A stretch of DNA of 64,000 nt, taken from the NCBI GenBank assembly GCA_029246685.1, contig JAQWMR010000010.1, positions 124,001 through 188,000 on the forward strand, written 5' to 3'. Origin of the DNA: Acidimicrobiales bacterium. GTDB taxonomy: Bacteria; Actinomycetota; Acidimicrobiia; Acidimicrobiales; Aldehydirespiratoraceae. A program made the position numbers and the translations under genes. Shown here piece after piece: positions 50,371 through 58,974 of the stretch. Within the stretch, counting starts at the first letter, position 1; the number at the start of each line of letters is the position of its first letter. The notes under the pieces are model-generated. The model did not search any database and was not told the origin of the DNA. It saw only the letters and a list, made by a program, of their open reading frames with translations.

Positions 50371-51738
50371 CTACTCGGCGAAGGCCGCTTCGAAGAGCGC
50401 GACCGTGTCGATCCAGTCCGTGATGAACTCCAGGTCGTCCTGCGTCGATCCGTTGATGGTCATCAGCGTCTGCTGGGGGGCGCACAGCGAGGGCAATCCG
50501 GGAACCTGGTTCCCGTCGCACGTGTAGTTGTGGCCCCAGAAGCTCTCTCGGTCGACCGAGTTCTGAAGCGCGGACACAACTCCCGCGCTCGTGATGCTGT
50601 CGCCGCCGAGCTCCTGAAGGACGGCGTAGAGGTTCATCATTCCGCGGAAGGCGACGGTGCCCGCGGCTTGGGCGTTGCCGGTGTTGTACTCGTTCGATGC
50701 GAGATCGAAGAGTTCGCCCTCAACATCGTCGCTGTCGGGCGGGCCCTCGCTGTTGTAGACCACACCGATGTTGGCGCCGTCCGCGGCCTCGATGATCTCT
50801 TCGCCGGCGCATGCGCCGAACATGTAGAGCGTGCCCTCGAAGCCGAGGTCGCGGAAGCCCTGCATGACTGGGACGCAGGCGGCGTCGGCCGCGTTGATGA
50901 TCACTGCCTCGGCGCCGAAGGACTTCGCGTCGTTGAGTACGCGGATGTAGTCGGCCCCGAACAGCGGGAAGGCGTTGGTGCGGACCTCGAGCCCGAGGCT
51001 TCGGCCGACACCTGCGCCGTACTCTTCGGCCGCGACTGCGAAGGACTCGAAGTCGCCGTACGCGATGTAGGCCTTCTCGTAGCCCTGATCAACGGCGTGC
51101 TGCATGAACGCCGCCATGCCGCCGGCGGTCCCGCCGGAGAATGCGAACGAGATCGGGTTGCGCTGCTCGGCCAGGCCGGCCGGGATGCCGCCGACGATCG
51201 GGAGACCGTTCTCCTCGAGCACCGGCAGTGCGCCGTGCACGAGAACATCGATGCCGCCGACGAGCGCGACGACCTCTTCGAGGACGAGCTCCTGGGCGCA
51301 CGCCTGCGAGCTCTCGACGCTGAAGTTCACGACGCAGGGGTAGAACTCGATGGGGCGTCCGTCCACGCCGCCGAGTTCGCTGTTGATGAAGTTGATCGAC
51401 GCCTCGGCTGCATAGCGGAGCTCGGGGAACGAGCCTGCGGGCGAGTCCTCGAGGTTGATCATGCCGATCTTGATCGGCTCGAGCGTGTTGTCGGCCTCGA
51501 CGGGGAGATTCGGGATCGTGCCGAGGAACCACTCTTCGCCGGCGAGGCGCTCGACGATCGAGGTCCCGTCGCCCTGGGGCTCGGTGTCGGTATCCGTGTC
51601 GGTGTCGGTATCCGTGCCGGTGTCCGTTGAGTCGACAGGATCGTCAGACGGTCCCGCCTCCGTCTCGGGGTCCGCCTCGCTGCAGGCGGCAGCCAGCAGG
51701 ACGGCGATGGTCAGAACGGCGAAAAAGCGACGGCGCAC
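50371..51738 (-). CDS. ABC transporter substrate-binding lipoprotein (LivJ-like)
   Basis: A 455-residue extracytoplasmic binding protein. The signal MRRRFFAVLTIAVLLAAAC has lipobox LLAAAC. A linker contains an Asp-Thr tandem (TDTDTDTDT, encoded by a GTGTCG-type repeat near 51581-51626). The receptor domain shows IKIGMINLEDSPAGSFPELRYAAEASINFIN, VALVGGIDVLVHGALPVLEENGLPIVGG and a ligand-domain AYGDFESFAVAAEEYGAG. It heads the transporter operon, with AGGGAG upstream of ATG and a TAACGT -10 further up. The ligand is unknown. Confidence 0.9.
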   Translation of the reverse strand: MRRRFFAVLTIAVLLAAACSEADPETEAGPSDDPVDSTDTGTDTDTDTDTDTEPQGDGTSIVERLAGEEWFLGTIPNLPVEADNTLEPIKIGMINLEDSPAGSFPELRYAAEASINFINSELGGVDGRPIEFYPCVVNFSVESSQACAQELVLEEVVALVGGIDVLVHGALPVLEENGLPIVGGIPAGLAEQRNPISFAFSGGTAGGMAAFMQHAVDQGYEKAYIAYGDFESFAVAAEEYGAGVGRSLGLEVRTNAFPLFGADYIRVLNDAKSFGAEAVIINAADAACVPVMQGFRDLGFEGTLYMFGACAGEEIIEAADGANIGVVYNSEGPPDSDDVEGELFDLASNEYNTGNAQAAGTVAFRGMMNLYAVLQELGGDSITSAGVVSALQNSVDRESFWGHNYTCDGNQVPGLPSLCAPQQTLMTINGSTQDDLEFITDWIDTVALFEAAFAE

Positions 51739-51791
51739 GGAAATCTCCCTGGTGATCCCGATGAAGTTGATCGACGTTAGCCGCTCAGGGC

Positions 51792-51804
51792 TTAACAGTG
51801 TTAA
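51792..51804. promoter_or_regulatory. 13-bp palindrome TTAACAGTGTTAA, candidate TetR operator
   Basis: Perfect TTAACA-G-TGTTAA in the divergent region between the binding-protein gene and the carotenoid oxygenase gene. It lies about 19 bases upstream of the minus-strand TAACGT -10, over the -35 position, and about 12 bases before the plus-strand TAGGTT. Regulation of both directions by the TetR protein at 47819 would be natural. Confidence 0.5.
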
Positions 51805-51869
51805 CCGAACCGGCTAGGTTTGTCACTACGCGCGATCTGTCACCAAGGCCGCGAACCACAAGGGGACCG

Positions 51870-53216
51870 ATGAGTACGACCGAAGCCGACGCCACCACCA
51901 CGACACCCACGGACCTGCCGTGGCATCTCCAGGGCAACTACGGCCCGATCAAGGAAGAGCTCGACCTGCACGACCTCGAGGTCGAGGGTGTGATCCCACC
52001 CGAGATCGACGGCGTCTACATGCGCAACGGGTTCAACCCGATCACCGGATGGAGCGATCACTGGTTCTTCGGTGACGGCATGATCCATGCCGTCGACATT
52101 CGTGACGGCAAGGCGTCGATCCACAACCGCTATGTGCGCACTCCGGTGCTCGAAGGCGGCGCGGACGGCATGTCCATGGACCCGGCGAACTCGCCCGCCA
52201 ACACCAACATCGTTCCTCACGCGGGCCGGCTCTTCGCGTTGAACGAGGGCTTCGCCCCCTACGAGGTCGATCGCGATCTCGACACGATCGGCATGGAGAA
52301 CTTCGACGGGCAGATCGTCGGACCGTTCACCGCACACCCCAAGCTCTGCCCCGTCACCGGCGAGATGCTGGCCTTCGGCTACAGCGTGGTCGGCCCGGAG
52401 TTCCTGCGGTACTACCGCTTCGATGCGTCGGGCGCCCTGATCCAGGCCGAGCCGATCACCCTCCCGTCCGGCGTGATGATGCACGACGTCAACATCACCC
52501 GTAACCACGTCATCTGGATGGACCTGCCGGTCTGCTTCAGCCTCGACAAGGCGATGCAGGGCGAGGCCCCGTTCGGCTGGAACCCAGACAACGGCACGCG
52601 TCTCGGGGTCATGCCCCGCGACGGCGGCGATGCCGATGTGCGCTGGTTCGACATCGAGCCCGGGTATGTCCTCCATCCGGTGAACTCGTGGGAGGACGGC
52701 GACAAGATCGTTCTCGTCGTCTGTCGCCTCGCCAGCTTCATGGACGGCGGATTCGACGACATCTCGGGCAAGGCCGAGCTGTGGCGTTGGACCATCGACC
52801 TGACGGCGGGCACGGTGAAGGAAGAGCACTTGGACGACCACAAGTCCGACTTCCCCCGAGTGAACGACCGTCTCGTCGGGCTGCCGACCCGCTTCGGCTA
52901 CACCCAGCAGCTCGGTCACACGCCGGACAATCCGTCGATGGGTCAGGAGATCTACAAGTACGACCTCGAGACTGGTATCCCCGAGATTCACCAACTCGGC
53001 AACGTGAACGGCGGCGAGCCGGTCTTCGTGCCACGCGGCGAGGACGGTGCGGAGGACGACGGCTGGATCGTGCTCTTTGGTCACGACGTCGAGACCGACA
53101 CGAGCGAGTTCCGCATCATCGACGCGCAGGACTTCAGCGGTCCGCCGGTTGCCAGGGTGTTCTCGCCGCAGCGGGTGCCCTACGGCGCTCACGGAAACTG
53201 GATGCCCCGCGGCTGA
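51870..53216 (+). CDS. Carotenoid oxygenase family protein
   Basis: A 448-residue seven-bladed propeller dioxygenase. The four iron-binding His are all visible: H156 in FTAHPKLCP, H205 in VMMHDVNIT, H269 in YVLHPVNSWED, and H441 in YGAHGNWMP. The YMRNGFNPITGWSDHWFFGDGMIHA segment is the family N-terminal block. Members cleave double bonds of carotenoids, apocarotenals or stilbenes (lignostilbene). ATG 51870 follows AGGGG. Its stop overlaps the ligase start (TGATG). Confidence 0.93.
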   Translation: MSTTEADATTTTPTDLPWHLQGNYGPIKEELDLHDLEVEGVIPPEIDGVYMRNGFNPITGWSDHWFFGDGMIHAVDIRDGKASIHNRYVRTPVLEGGADGMSMDPANSPANTNIVPHAGRLFALNEGFAPYEVDRDLDTIGMENFDGQIVGPFTAHPKLCPVTGEMLAFGYSVVGPEFLRYYRFDASGALIQAEPITLPSGVMMHDVNITRNHVIWMDLPVCFSLDKAMQGEAPFGWNPDNGTRLGVMPRDGGDADVRWFDIEPGYVLHPVNSWEDGDKIVLVVCRLASFMDGGFDDISGKAELWRWTIDLTAGTVKEEHLDDHKSDFPRVNDRLVGLPTRFGYTQQLGHTPDNPSMGQEIYKYDLETGIPEIHQLGNVNGGEPVFVPRGEDGAEDDGWIVLFGHDVETDTSEFRIIDAQDFSGPPVARVFSPQRVPYGAHGNWMPRG

Positions 53217-54766
53217 TGGCGATCCTCCTCGACGACCACGTCGCCGCGCACCCGGACCGGGCCGCGCTCGTCGACGAACTCGGCACCACCACATGGGCCG
53301 AACTGCGGACCCGCGTCACCCGGCTCTCCCGGGCGATGGCGGATCGCGGTCTCGGTTCCGGCGACACGATCGCGGTGATGATGGGCAACCGTCGCGAGAT
53401 CTACGAAATCCTGCTCGCGGCCGCCCACACCGGGTTCACGGTCGTACCGGTCAATTGGCACTGGGTGGCGGACGAACTCGCGTATGTCATCGAGGACTCG
53501 GGAGCGCGAGCGCTTCTGGTCGGCGATCGCTTCGTCGATGTGGCCACCGCGGCGTTGGCCGACCCCCGTTCGGCTTCCATCGAGTTCTCGGCGGTCGCTG
53601 GCTCCGGCGACCTCGACGACTACGAGGATCTCGTGGCGTCCGGCGGAGACGAGCCGCTGGAGGACCAGCTTCTCGGCGGGCCGATGTTTTACACGTCGGG
53701 CACGACCGGTCGACCGAAGGGCGTGCGGGGCATGCTCTCGGGCGGTCAGGGCATCCCGTCGGAGATCTTTCAGCTGATCTGCGCGGGGATGGCCGACTAC
53801 GTCCCGAACGACGGCACCACGGTGCTGTGCGGTCCGGCCTACCACTCGGCCCAATGGGCGTTCAGCTTCATGCCGCTCGTCAACGGCTCCACGGTCGTGA
53901 TGCAGCACAAGTTCGACGCCGCCGGTGCGCTCGCGCTGATCGACGAGCACAACGCGACGAACCTCCACCTCGTTCCGACCCAGTTCAAGCGCATGCTCGA
54001 CCTTCCGGACGACGTGCGCTCCGGCTTCGACGGGTCCTCCCTCGTTGCCGTCTGGCACGGCGCGGCGCCATGTCCGGCACCGTGGAAGCGCGCCATGATC
54101 GGCTGGCTCGGCCCGGTCGTGCACGAGTATTACGGCTCGACCGAAGGCGCGTTCATCAGTGTCATCCACTCCGACGACTGGCTGGAGCGGGGCGGAAGCG
54201 TGGGCAAGCCGCTCGAGGTGATGGAGGTCTTCGTCGTGGACGACGACGGCAACCATCTCGCCGCCAACGAGACCGGCACGCTGTACTTCAAGAACGCGAT
54301 GGGCTCGGACTTCGAGTACCACAACGATCCGGAGAAGACGGCCGAGGCCCATCTGGAGCCCGGCGTCTTCACGACGGGCGACGTGGGCCACCTCGATGAC
54401 GACGGCTACCTCTGGCTCTCGGATCGCAAGATCGACATGATCATTTCCGGCGGCGTCAACATCTACCCGGCCGAGATCGAAACGGTGATCTCCGAGAACG
54501 GGGCGGTCGAGGATGTCGCGGTGATCGGCGTGCCGAACGAGGAGTTCGGCGAAGAGGTCAAGGCGATCGTCGCCGTCTCCGATCCGAGCGTCGACCGTGC
54601 TGCTCTCGAGGCCACGTTGCTCGAGGACTGTCGCGATCGGCTCGCCGGCTACAAGCGGCCCCGGTCGGTGGATTTCGTGGACGAGATGCCCCGCACGGGC
54701 ACCGGCAAGATCCTGAAGCGAGCGCTGCGCGAGCCCTATTGGGCGGACGCCGGCCGCGCCATCTGA
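53216..54766 (+). CDS. AMP-binding acyl-CoA synthetase (ligase)
   Basis: A 516-residue ANL-superfamily enzyme that activates a carboxylic acid with ATP and CoA. It has the P-loop FYTSGTTGRPKGV, GPAYHSAQWAFSF, EYYGSTEGAF, TTGDVGHLDDDGYLWLSDRKIDMIISGGVNIYPAEIE and the catalytic Lys in RTGTGKILKRALR. It is coupled to the carotenoid oxygenase, so it may activate the acid produced after cleavage and aldehyde oxidation. The fatty, retinoic-like or aromatic nature of the acid is not resolved. Confidence 0.92.
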   Translation: MAILLDDHVAAHPDRAALVDELGTTTWAELRTRVTRLSRAMADRGLGSGDTIAVMMGNRREIYEILLAAAHTGFTVVPVNWHWVADELAYVIEDSGARALLVGDRFVDVATAALADPRSASIEFSAVAGSGDLDDYEDLVASGGDEPLEDQLLGGPMFYTSGTTGRPKGVRGMLSGGQGIPSEIFQLICAGMADYVPNDGTTVLCGPAYHSAQWAFSFMPLVNGSTVVMQHKFDAAGALALIDEHNATNLHLVPTQFKRMLDLPDDVRSGFDGSSLVAVWHGAAPCPAPWKRAMIGWLGPVVHEYYGSTEGAFISVIHSDDWLERGGSVGKPLEVMEVFVVDDDGNHLAANETGTLYFKNAMGSDFEYHNDPEKTAEAHLEPGVFTTGDVGHLDDDGYLWLSDRKIDMIISGGVNIYPAEIETVISENGAVEDVAVIGVPNEEFGEEVKAIVAVSDPSVDRAALEATLLEDCRDRLAGYKRPRSVDFVDEMPRTGTGKILKRALREPYWADAGRAI

Positions 54767-54769
54767 GCG

Positions 54770-55177
54770 TCAGAAGATCCCGGTCGGGATCGATCCGTTC
54801 GAGAGGCGAACAATCCAGATCGCCGTCAGCGCGAGAGCGTTCGCACACGCGAGCGGGACGAACCATCGGTGTCGAGCCATGAGCCAGTCGCGATTGATCG
54901 CGAAGAGCGCGCCGAACAGGACGAACTGGATCGCGCCGAAGATCACCCACGGATTGTGCGACCAACTGGCGGCGACATCACCGCGGACGAGTCGGTTCGC
55001 GGCCCGAGTCGCCCCGCAGCCGGGGCAGTAGCCGCCGGTGCAGCGCCGGAACACGCACAGCACGAAGCCGTCCTCGGCGCTCGCGGTCGCGATCAGCCCC
55101 GCGGCCACGGCGAGCCCGCCCACTGGGGCGACGGGAATGATCGCCGTGCGATTGGAGAGAAAGGCGGTGGAGGTCAT
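54770..55177 (-). CDS. DUF2752 membrane protein
   Basis: A 135-residue protein with about three hydrophobic segments. FVLCVFRRCTGGYCPGCGATRAANRLVRGDVAASWSHNPWVIF carries the family signature C-x-x-x-x-x-x-G-x-x-C-P-G-C-G-x-x-R-A. Function unknown; the paired Cys suggest metal or redox binding. Its ATG overlaps the stop of the preceding gene (ATGA). It is the last gene of a three-gene membrane-protein operon and sits tail to tail, three bases from the acyl-CoA ligase. Confidence 0.85.
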   Translation of the reverse strand: MTSTAFLSNRTAIIPVAPVGGLAVAAGLIATASAEDGFVLCVFRRCTGGYCPGCGATRAANRLVRGDVAASWSHNPWVIFGAIQFVLFGALFAINRDWLMARHRWFVPLACANALALTAIWIVRLSNGSIPTGIF

Positions 55178-55566
55178 CTGGGGGAGGCCGCCACGGCGAT
55201 GAGAATGATGATGAGGAGTACGGCTGCGAGGACAAGGATCGCCGTGCCGACGATGTAGGCGGCGTTCGCCATGCCGCGGGCACTCTGGTCGCCGACGCCG
55301 CTGTCGACCCGGCGAAGCTCGTTGCGGCCGAGGATCATCCCGACCGGGCTGAGAACCTGGCATGCGACGAGGCCGAGAATGGAGAGGACGAGGGCAGTGA
55401 TGGCCGATGAGTTGTGGCCGCCGGAACGGGGCGCCATGCCCGGAGGTGGTGGCGGCCCCGCGACTCTGCGCTCGTCGGTCCAGGTGGATCCGTTCCAATA
55501 GCGCTCGCCGGCCGGGCCATCGGGGTCGGGGTACCAACCGGAAGCAGGGAGCGGGCCGTCGGTCAT
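55174..55566 (-). CDS. DUF2510-DUF4190 membrane protein (downstream copy)
   Basis: A 130-residue protein. The N-terminal DUF2510 motif is SGWYPDPDGPAGERYWNGSTWTDERR. A Pro/Gly linker leads to two hydrophobic helices of a DUF4190-like module (ALVLSILGLVACQVLSPVGMILGRNELRRVDSG and AAYIVGTAILVLAAVLLIIILI). Roles of such proteins are unknown; DUF2510 is an actinobacterial domain of membrane-associated or secretion-related proteins. Overlaps its neighbours by ATGA on both sides. Confidence 0.85.
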   Translation of the reverse strand: MTDGPLPASGWYPDPDGPAGERYWNGSTWTDERRVAGPPPPPGMAPRSGGHNSSAITALVLSILGLVACQVLSPVGMILGRNELRRVDSGVGDQSARGMANAAYIVGTAILVLAAVLLIIILIAVAASPR

Positions 55567-56018
55567 GAGCTTCCCGCCGCGGCGAGGATGACGATGGCGT
55601 AGAACGCGAGCGCCAGACCGAAGATGATCGTGGCGATCAGGCCGATGATCCAGGCCGCCTGGGCGGTGCCGCGCGCGGTTGGGTCGCCCCGCCCGGCGTC
55701 GATCGTCTTCATTTCGTTGCGGCCCATGACCATGCCGAACGGTGCCGTCAATCCGCAGCAAATGATCCCGATGATCGAGAGGGCGAGCGCGGTGCCGGCC
55801 TGCGACGAACGGCGTGGGGTGTATGGCGGCGGTGGCGGCGAACCGAACGGCGGCGGTGGCAGCGTGGCGGCCGGACCTGGTGGAGGTGGGGCCGAGCTGG
55901 GCGGCGCAGGTTGGCGCTCGTCCGTCCACTCAGACCCGTTCCAGTAGCGGAGCTCGCCGGTGAACCCCGGGTCCGGATACCAGCCCGCCTCGGGCACTTC
56001 GCCTGCGTCGTCGTTCAA
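55563..56018 (-). CDS. DUF2510-DUF4190 membrane protein (upstream copy)
   Basis: A 151-residue paralogue of the next gene with the same order: EAGWYPDPGFTGELRYWNGSEWTDER, a longer proline-rich linker (PPSSAPPPPGPAATLPPPPF), and two membrane helices (ALALSIIGIICCGLTAPFGMVMGRNEMKTIDAG and AAWIIGLIATIIFGLALAFYAIVIL). Tandem duplication is likely. First gene of the operon; no obvious leaderless -10 is visible upstream. Confidence 0.85.
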   Translation of the reverse strand: MNDDAGEVPEAGWYPDPGFTGELRYWNGSEWTDERQPAPPSSAPPPPGPAATLPPPPFGSPPPPPYTPRRSSQAGTALALSIIGIICCGLTAPFGMVMGRNEMKTIDAGRGDPTARGTAQAAWIIGLIATIIFGLALAFYAIVILAAAGSS

Positions 56019-56074
56019 GTCGTGCCCCGTGTCGCCGTCGACTCAATCTAGATCGATCGCCCGGACACAGCGGG

Positions 56075-56782
56075 TCAGCCGAGGTAGCTGGCCTCGATGT
56101 GGCTCGGATCCTCGCGGAGTTCCGCCGCGTCGCCGTCCAGGACGACGGAGCCGTTGGCGAGGACCACCGCCCGGTCGGCGAGATCGAGGGCGAGGTGGAT
56201 GTGCTGTTCGACGACGAGGACGGCAGTGTTCATCTCGTCCGCGACCCGACGTACGACCGGAAGCATCTCTTCGACGATGACCGGGGCGAGACCGAGGCTC
56301 ATCTCGTCCACGAGGAGCAGTTGGGGCGAGGTGATGATGCCGCGGGCGACGGCGAGCATCTGCTGTTCTCCGCCCGAGAGCAGGCCGGCGCGTCGGTTCA
56401 TGAGCGGGCCGAGCGCCGGGAACACATCGGTGGCTCGTTCATAGGCCGCGGCGCGGTCACGTCGCTTGAGCCCGGACGCAAGACGAAGGTTCTCGCGAAC
56501 GGTCAACCCCGGAAACAACGATCGGTCCTCGGCGACGTGCGCGACCCCGCGGCGAGCGACACGGAACGGTCGCCGGCTGTCGGTTGGGCGTCCGTCCACG
56601 GTGACCGCACCGGCAATCGCGGGGAGGAGGCCCGAGATCGTTCGCAGCGTGGTGGTTTTGCCGGCCCCGTTCGGACCGAGAAGTGCGACGACTTCGCCGG
56701 CGGAGACCTCGAGGTTCAGACCTCGCACCACGGGGACACCGCCGTAGCCGGCGTCGAGCCCGCTGATCGAGAGGACGGTCAC
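56075..56782 (-). CDS. livF: Branched-chain-type ABC transporter ATP-binding protein
   Basis: A 235-residue ATPase: Walker A LLGPNGAGKTTTLRTISG, Q-loop region, signature LLSGGEQQMLAVARG, Walker B LLLVDEMSLGL, H-loop LVVEQHIHLAL. The order and small size match LivF. Its ATG overlaps the stop of livG. It completes the transporter whose other parts lie at 48397-51738, with two operons between. Confidence 0.92.
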   Translation of the reverse strand: MTVLSISGLDAGYGGVPVVRGLNLEVSAGEVVALLGPNGAGKTTTLRTISGLLPAIAGAVTVDGRPTDSRRPFRVARRGVAHVAEDRSLFPGLTVRENLRLASGLKRRDRAAAYERATDVFPALGPLMNRRAGLLSGGEQQMLAVARGIITSPQLLLVDEMSLGLAPVIVEEMLPVVRRVADEMNTAVLVVEQHIHLALDLADRAVVLANGSVVLDGDAAELREDPSHIEASYLG

Positions 56783-57534
56783 GACGTTTCCGCCGCTCGA
56801 CCGAGATACGCGGCCACCACCGCCGGGTTGTTGCGGATCTCCTCAGGGGTGCCGGAGGCGATGATCTCGCCGAAGTCGAGCACGTGGATCGTGTCGCACA
56901 CGTCGAGAACGAGGCTCATGTCGTGATCGATGAGGAAGACGGTCACGCCCGTGTCGGCAATCGCGCGCAGCCGCTCGCCGAGCGCCCTGCTCTCCGCGGA
57001 ATCGAGCCCCGCAGCCGGCTCGTCGAGCAACAGTACGAGCGGAACTGCCGCGAGCGCACGAGCCACGCCGACAAGACGCCGACGGCCGTGGCTCAGGTCC
57101 GCCGGGAAGCGGTCGCGTTCTGCAGTGAGGCCGAGGAGTTCGAGCGCGTCCTCCACCTCATGCGGCGTGTGTCGGCTGCCCCACGGCCAGAGCGCGTCCT
57201 TGAGGAACTGCCACCAGGGCGTGTGCATCGCGCCGGCGGCGAGGTTGTCCTCGACGGTGAGGTCTTCGAACAGCTCCAACGTCTGGAAGGTTCGGACCAA
57301 GCCGCGCCGCGCGCGGTCGGCGGGCGGAAGAGCGGTGATGTTCACGCCGTCGAGAAAGACGTGGCCGGAGGAGGTGACCATGCCGGTCACCGCGTCGATG
57401 AAGGTGGTCTTTCCCGCGCCGTTCGGCCCGATCAGGCCGGTGACGCCGCCTTCCACGACCTCGAGGTCGACATGGGACAGTGCGTGGACGCCGCCGAACG
57501 ACACCGAGAGATCGTCCGTTCGGAGCAGGCTCAT
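56779..57534 (-). CDS. livG: Branched-chain-type ABC transporter ATP-binding protein
   Basis: A 251-residue ATPase of the LivG type: Walker A LIGPNGAGKTTFIDAVTGMV, a long insert (LFEDLTVEDNLAAGAMHTPWWQFLKDALWPWG), signature LSHGRRRLVGVARALA (S-H-G instead of the usual S-G-G), Walker B LVLLLDEPAAGLD, H-loop FLIDHDMSLVLDV. The start is set at ATG 57534, which lies seven bases after TAGTCT. The ATG at 57540 would be only one base away and is less likely. It is co-transcribed with livF. Confidence 0.92.
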   Translation of the reverse strand: MSLLRTDDLSVSFGGVHALSHVDLEVVEGGVTGLIGPNGAGKTTFIDAVTGMVTSSGHVFLDGVNITALPPADRARRGLVRTFQTLELFEDLTVEDNLAAGAMHTPWWQFLKDALWPWGSRHTPHEVEDALELLGLTAERDRFPADLSHGRRRLVGVARALAAVPLVLLLDEPAAGLDSAESRALGERLRAIADTGVTVFLIDHDMSLVLDVCDTIHVLDFGEIIASGTPEEIRNNPAVVAAYLGRAAETS

Positions 57535-57541
57535 CGCCATC

Positions 57542-57547
57542 AGACTA
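57542..57547 (-). promoter_or_regulatory. Leaderless -10 (TAGTCT) for livG-livF
   Basis: TAGTCT, minus strand, seven bases before the second ATG (57534) of the livG frame. Confidence 0.4.
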
Positions 57548-57556
57548 CCGAGTCGC

Positions 57557-58330
57557 TCAGATTGCGGTCCAGCCGCCGTCGACAGCCACGATCGCGCCGG
57601 TCATGAACGACGACGCGTCGGACGCAAGCAGGAGCAGCGCTCCGTCGAGCTCGCCGTCCACACCAGGGCGCCCCATGGGGGCACCGTCGTCCATGTAGGC
57701 CGCGGACCGATCATCCGCGAACATCTCGGTGTTCATCTCGGTCTCGAACCAGCCAGGCGCGAGGGCGTTGACGCGAATGCTCTTGCGGGCCCATTCGGAC
57801 GCGAGCTCTCGGGTCAGGTTGTGGATGCCGCCCTTCGCAGCGGCGTAGCCGGGGACCCGGAGCTTGCCGCCGCCCACGGTCCCGAGCACGGAGCCGATGT
57901 TGATGATGCTGAGCGGCCGGCCCGCGTCGATCGCCCAGGCCGCGGTGGCCCGGGCGAGCGCGTAGGGCGCAACGAGGTCGATCTCGATCTCTCGGCGGAA
58001 CGCGTCGGCGTCGAACTGCAGCGCGGGGACGGCCGTGCTCGCGCCGGCATTGTTGACGACGATGTCGATCTGTCCGTAGTGGGCGACGGCGGCCTCGACG
58101 ATCGACTCCGCGGCGCCGGTCTCCGTGAGATCCGCCGCGACCGGTAGGGCGTCGGGCAGCTCGGCGGCCAGTTCTTCGAGACGATCGGCGCGTCGAGCCG
58201 TGATCACCACGCGAGCGCCGACGGCGCTCAGGACGTGAGTAAAGCGCGCGCCGAGGCCGGAGCTCGCGCCGGTGACGATCGCGACGCGGCCGTCGAGGCG
58301 GAACTGAGCGAGTGGATCAGGGGTGGTCAT
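57557..58330 (-). CDS. SDR family oxidoreductase at the end of the molybdate operon
   Basis: A 257-residue classical SDR: TGASSGLG cofactor loop, NNAGASTAVP, the catalytic Ser in NIGSVLG, Y-x-x-x-K in PGYAAAKGGIHNL, and C-terminal SFMTGAIVAVDGG. The gene order is unexpected: its ATG overlaps the stop of modC (ATGA), so it is translated with the molybdate transporter. Whether it has any link to molybdenum use is unknown. Chance capture at the end of the operon is as likely. Confidence 0.9.
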   Translation of the reverse strand: MTTPDPLAQFRLDGRVAIVTGASSGLGARFTHVLSAVGARVVITARRADRLEELAAELPDALPVAADLTETGAAESIVEAAVAHYGQIDIVVNNAGASTAVPALQFDADAFRREIEIDLVAPYALARATAAWAIDAGRPLSIINIGSVLGTVGGGKLRVPGYAAAKGGIHNLTRELASEWARKSIRVNALAPGWFETEMNTEMFADDRSAAYMDDGAPMGRPGVDGELDGALLLLASDASSFMTGAIVAVDGGWTAI

Positions 58331-58974
58331 CGGGTGAGAGTCTGCCGTACGACGCCGCGGTCCACCGAGACGTGCTGCGTGGCGACGGTCGCGTCGGCCG
58401 GATCGTGTGTCACCCACAGTACGTAGGTGGCGTCCACCGCGGGGAGCAGCGCCCGCACGGCGGCTCGCCCGGACTCGTCGATCGCCGCAAATGGTTCGTC
58501 GAGCAGTGCCACGCGTGTCGGCGCCGCGAGCGTGCGGGCGAGCGCAACGCGCTGGCGCTGCCCGAGAGACAGCGCCCTCGGCCTGGCATCGGCGAGCGAC
58601 GCCATCCCGACGGCCTCGAGGTGCGACATCGCCGTCTGGCGGGCCTCGGCACGCGGCGTGCGGCGTCGCCGAGCCGCGAACGCGACGTTGTCGACCGCCG
58701 AGAGATGATCGAACAGCCGGTGGTCCTGGAACATCATCGTGACGGGCCGCTCATGCGCTGCGCTGATCGGCCCCGCGCCCGACGTGTCGATCACCTCGCC
58801 GTCGATGGTCAGCTCGCCCGCGTCGAGACGCTCGAAGCCGGCGATCACTCGCAGCAAGGTGGTTTTCCCGCTGCCGTTTGCGCCGGTGATCGCCGTGAGC
58901 CCGGCCGACAGGTGAAGATCGATGTCGAGGGTCAGGTCGCCGCGGGCGACGCGACCGGTCAGGTCGAGGGTCAT
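58327..58974 (-). CDS. modC: Molybdate ABC transporter ATP-binding protein
   Basis: A 215-residue ATPase: Walker A ITGANGSGKTTLLRVIAG, signature LSLGQRQRVALARTLA (S-L-G variant), Walker B VALLDEPFAAID, H-loop VLWVTHDPADATV. The C-terminal molybdate-sensing TOBE domain found in full-length ModC is absent; instead the TOBE domain is carried by the regulator at 60460. The ATG overlaps the modB stop by ATGA. Confidence 0.9.
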   Translation of the reverse strand: MTLDLTGRVARGDLTLDIDLHLSAGLTAITGANGSGKTTLLRVIAGFERLDAGELTIDGEVIDTSGAGPISAAHERPVTMMFQDHRLFDHLSAVDNVAFAARRRRTPRAEARQTAMSHLEAVGMASLADARPRALSLGQRQRVALARTLAAPTRVALLDEPFAAIDESGRAAVRALLPAVDATYVLWVTHDPADATVATQHVSVDRGVVRQTLTR

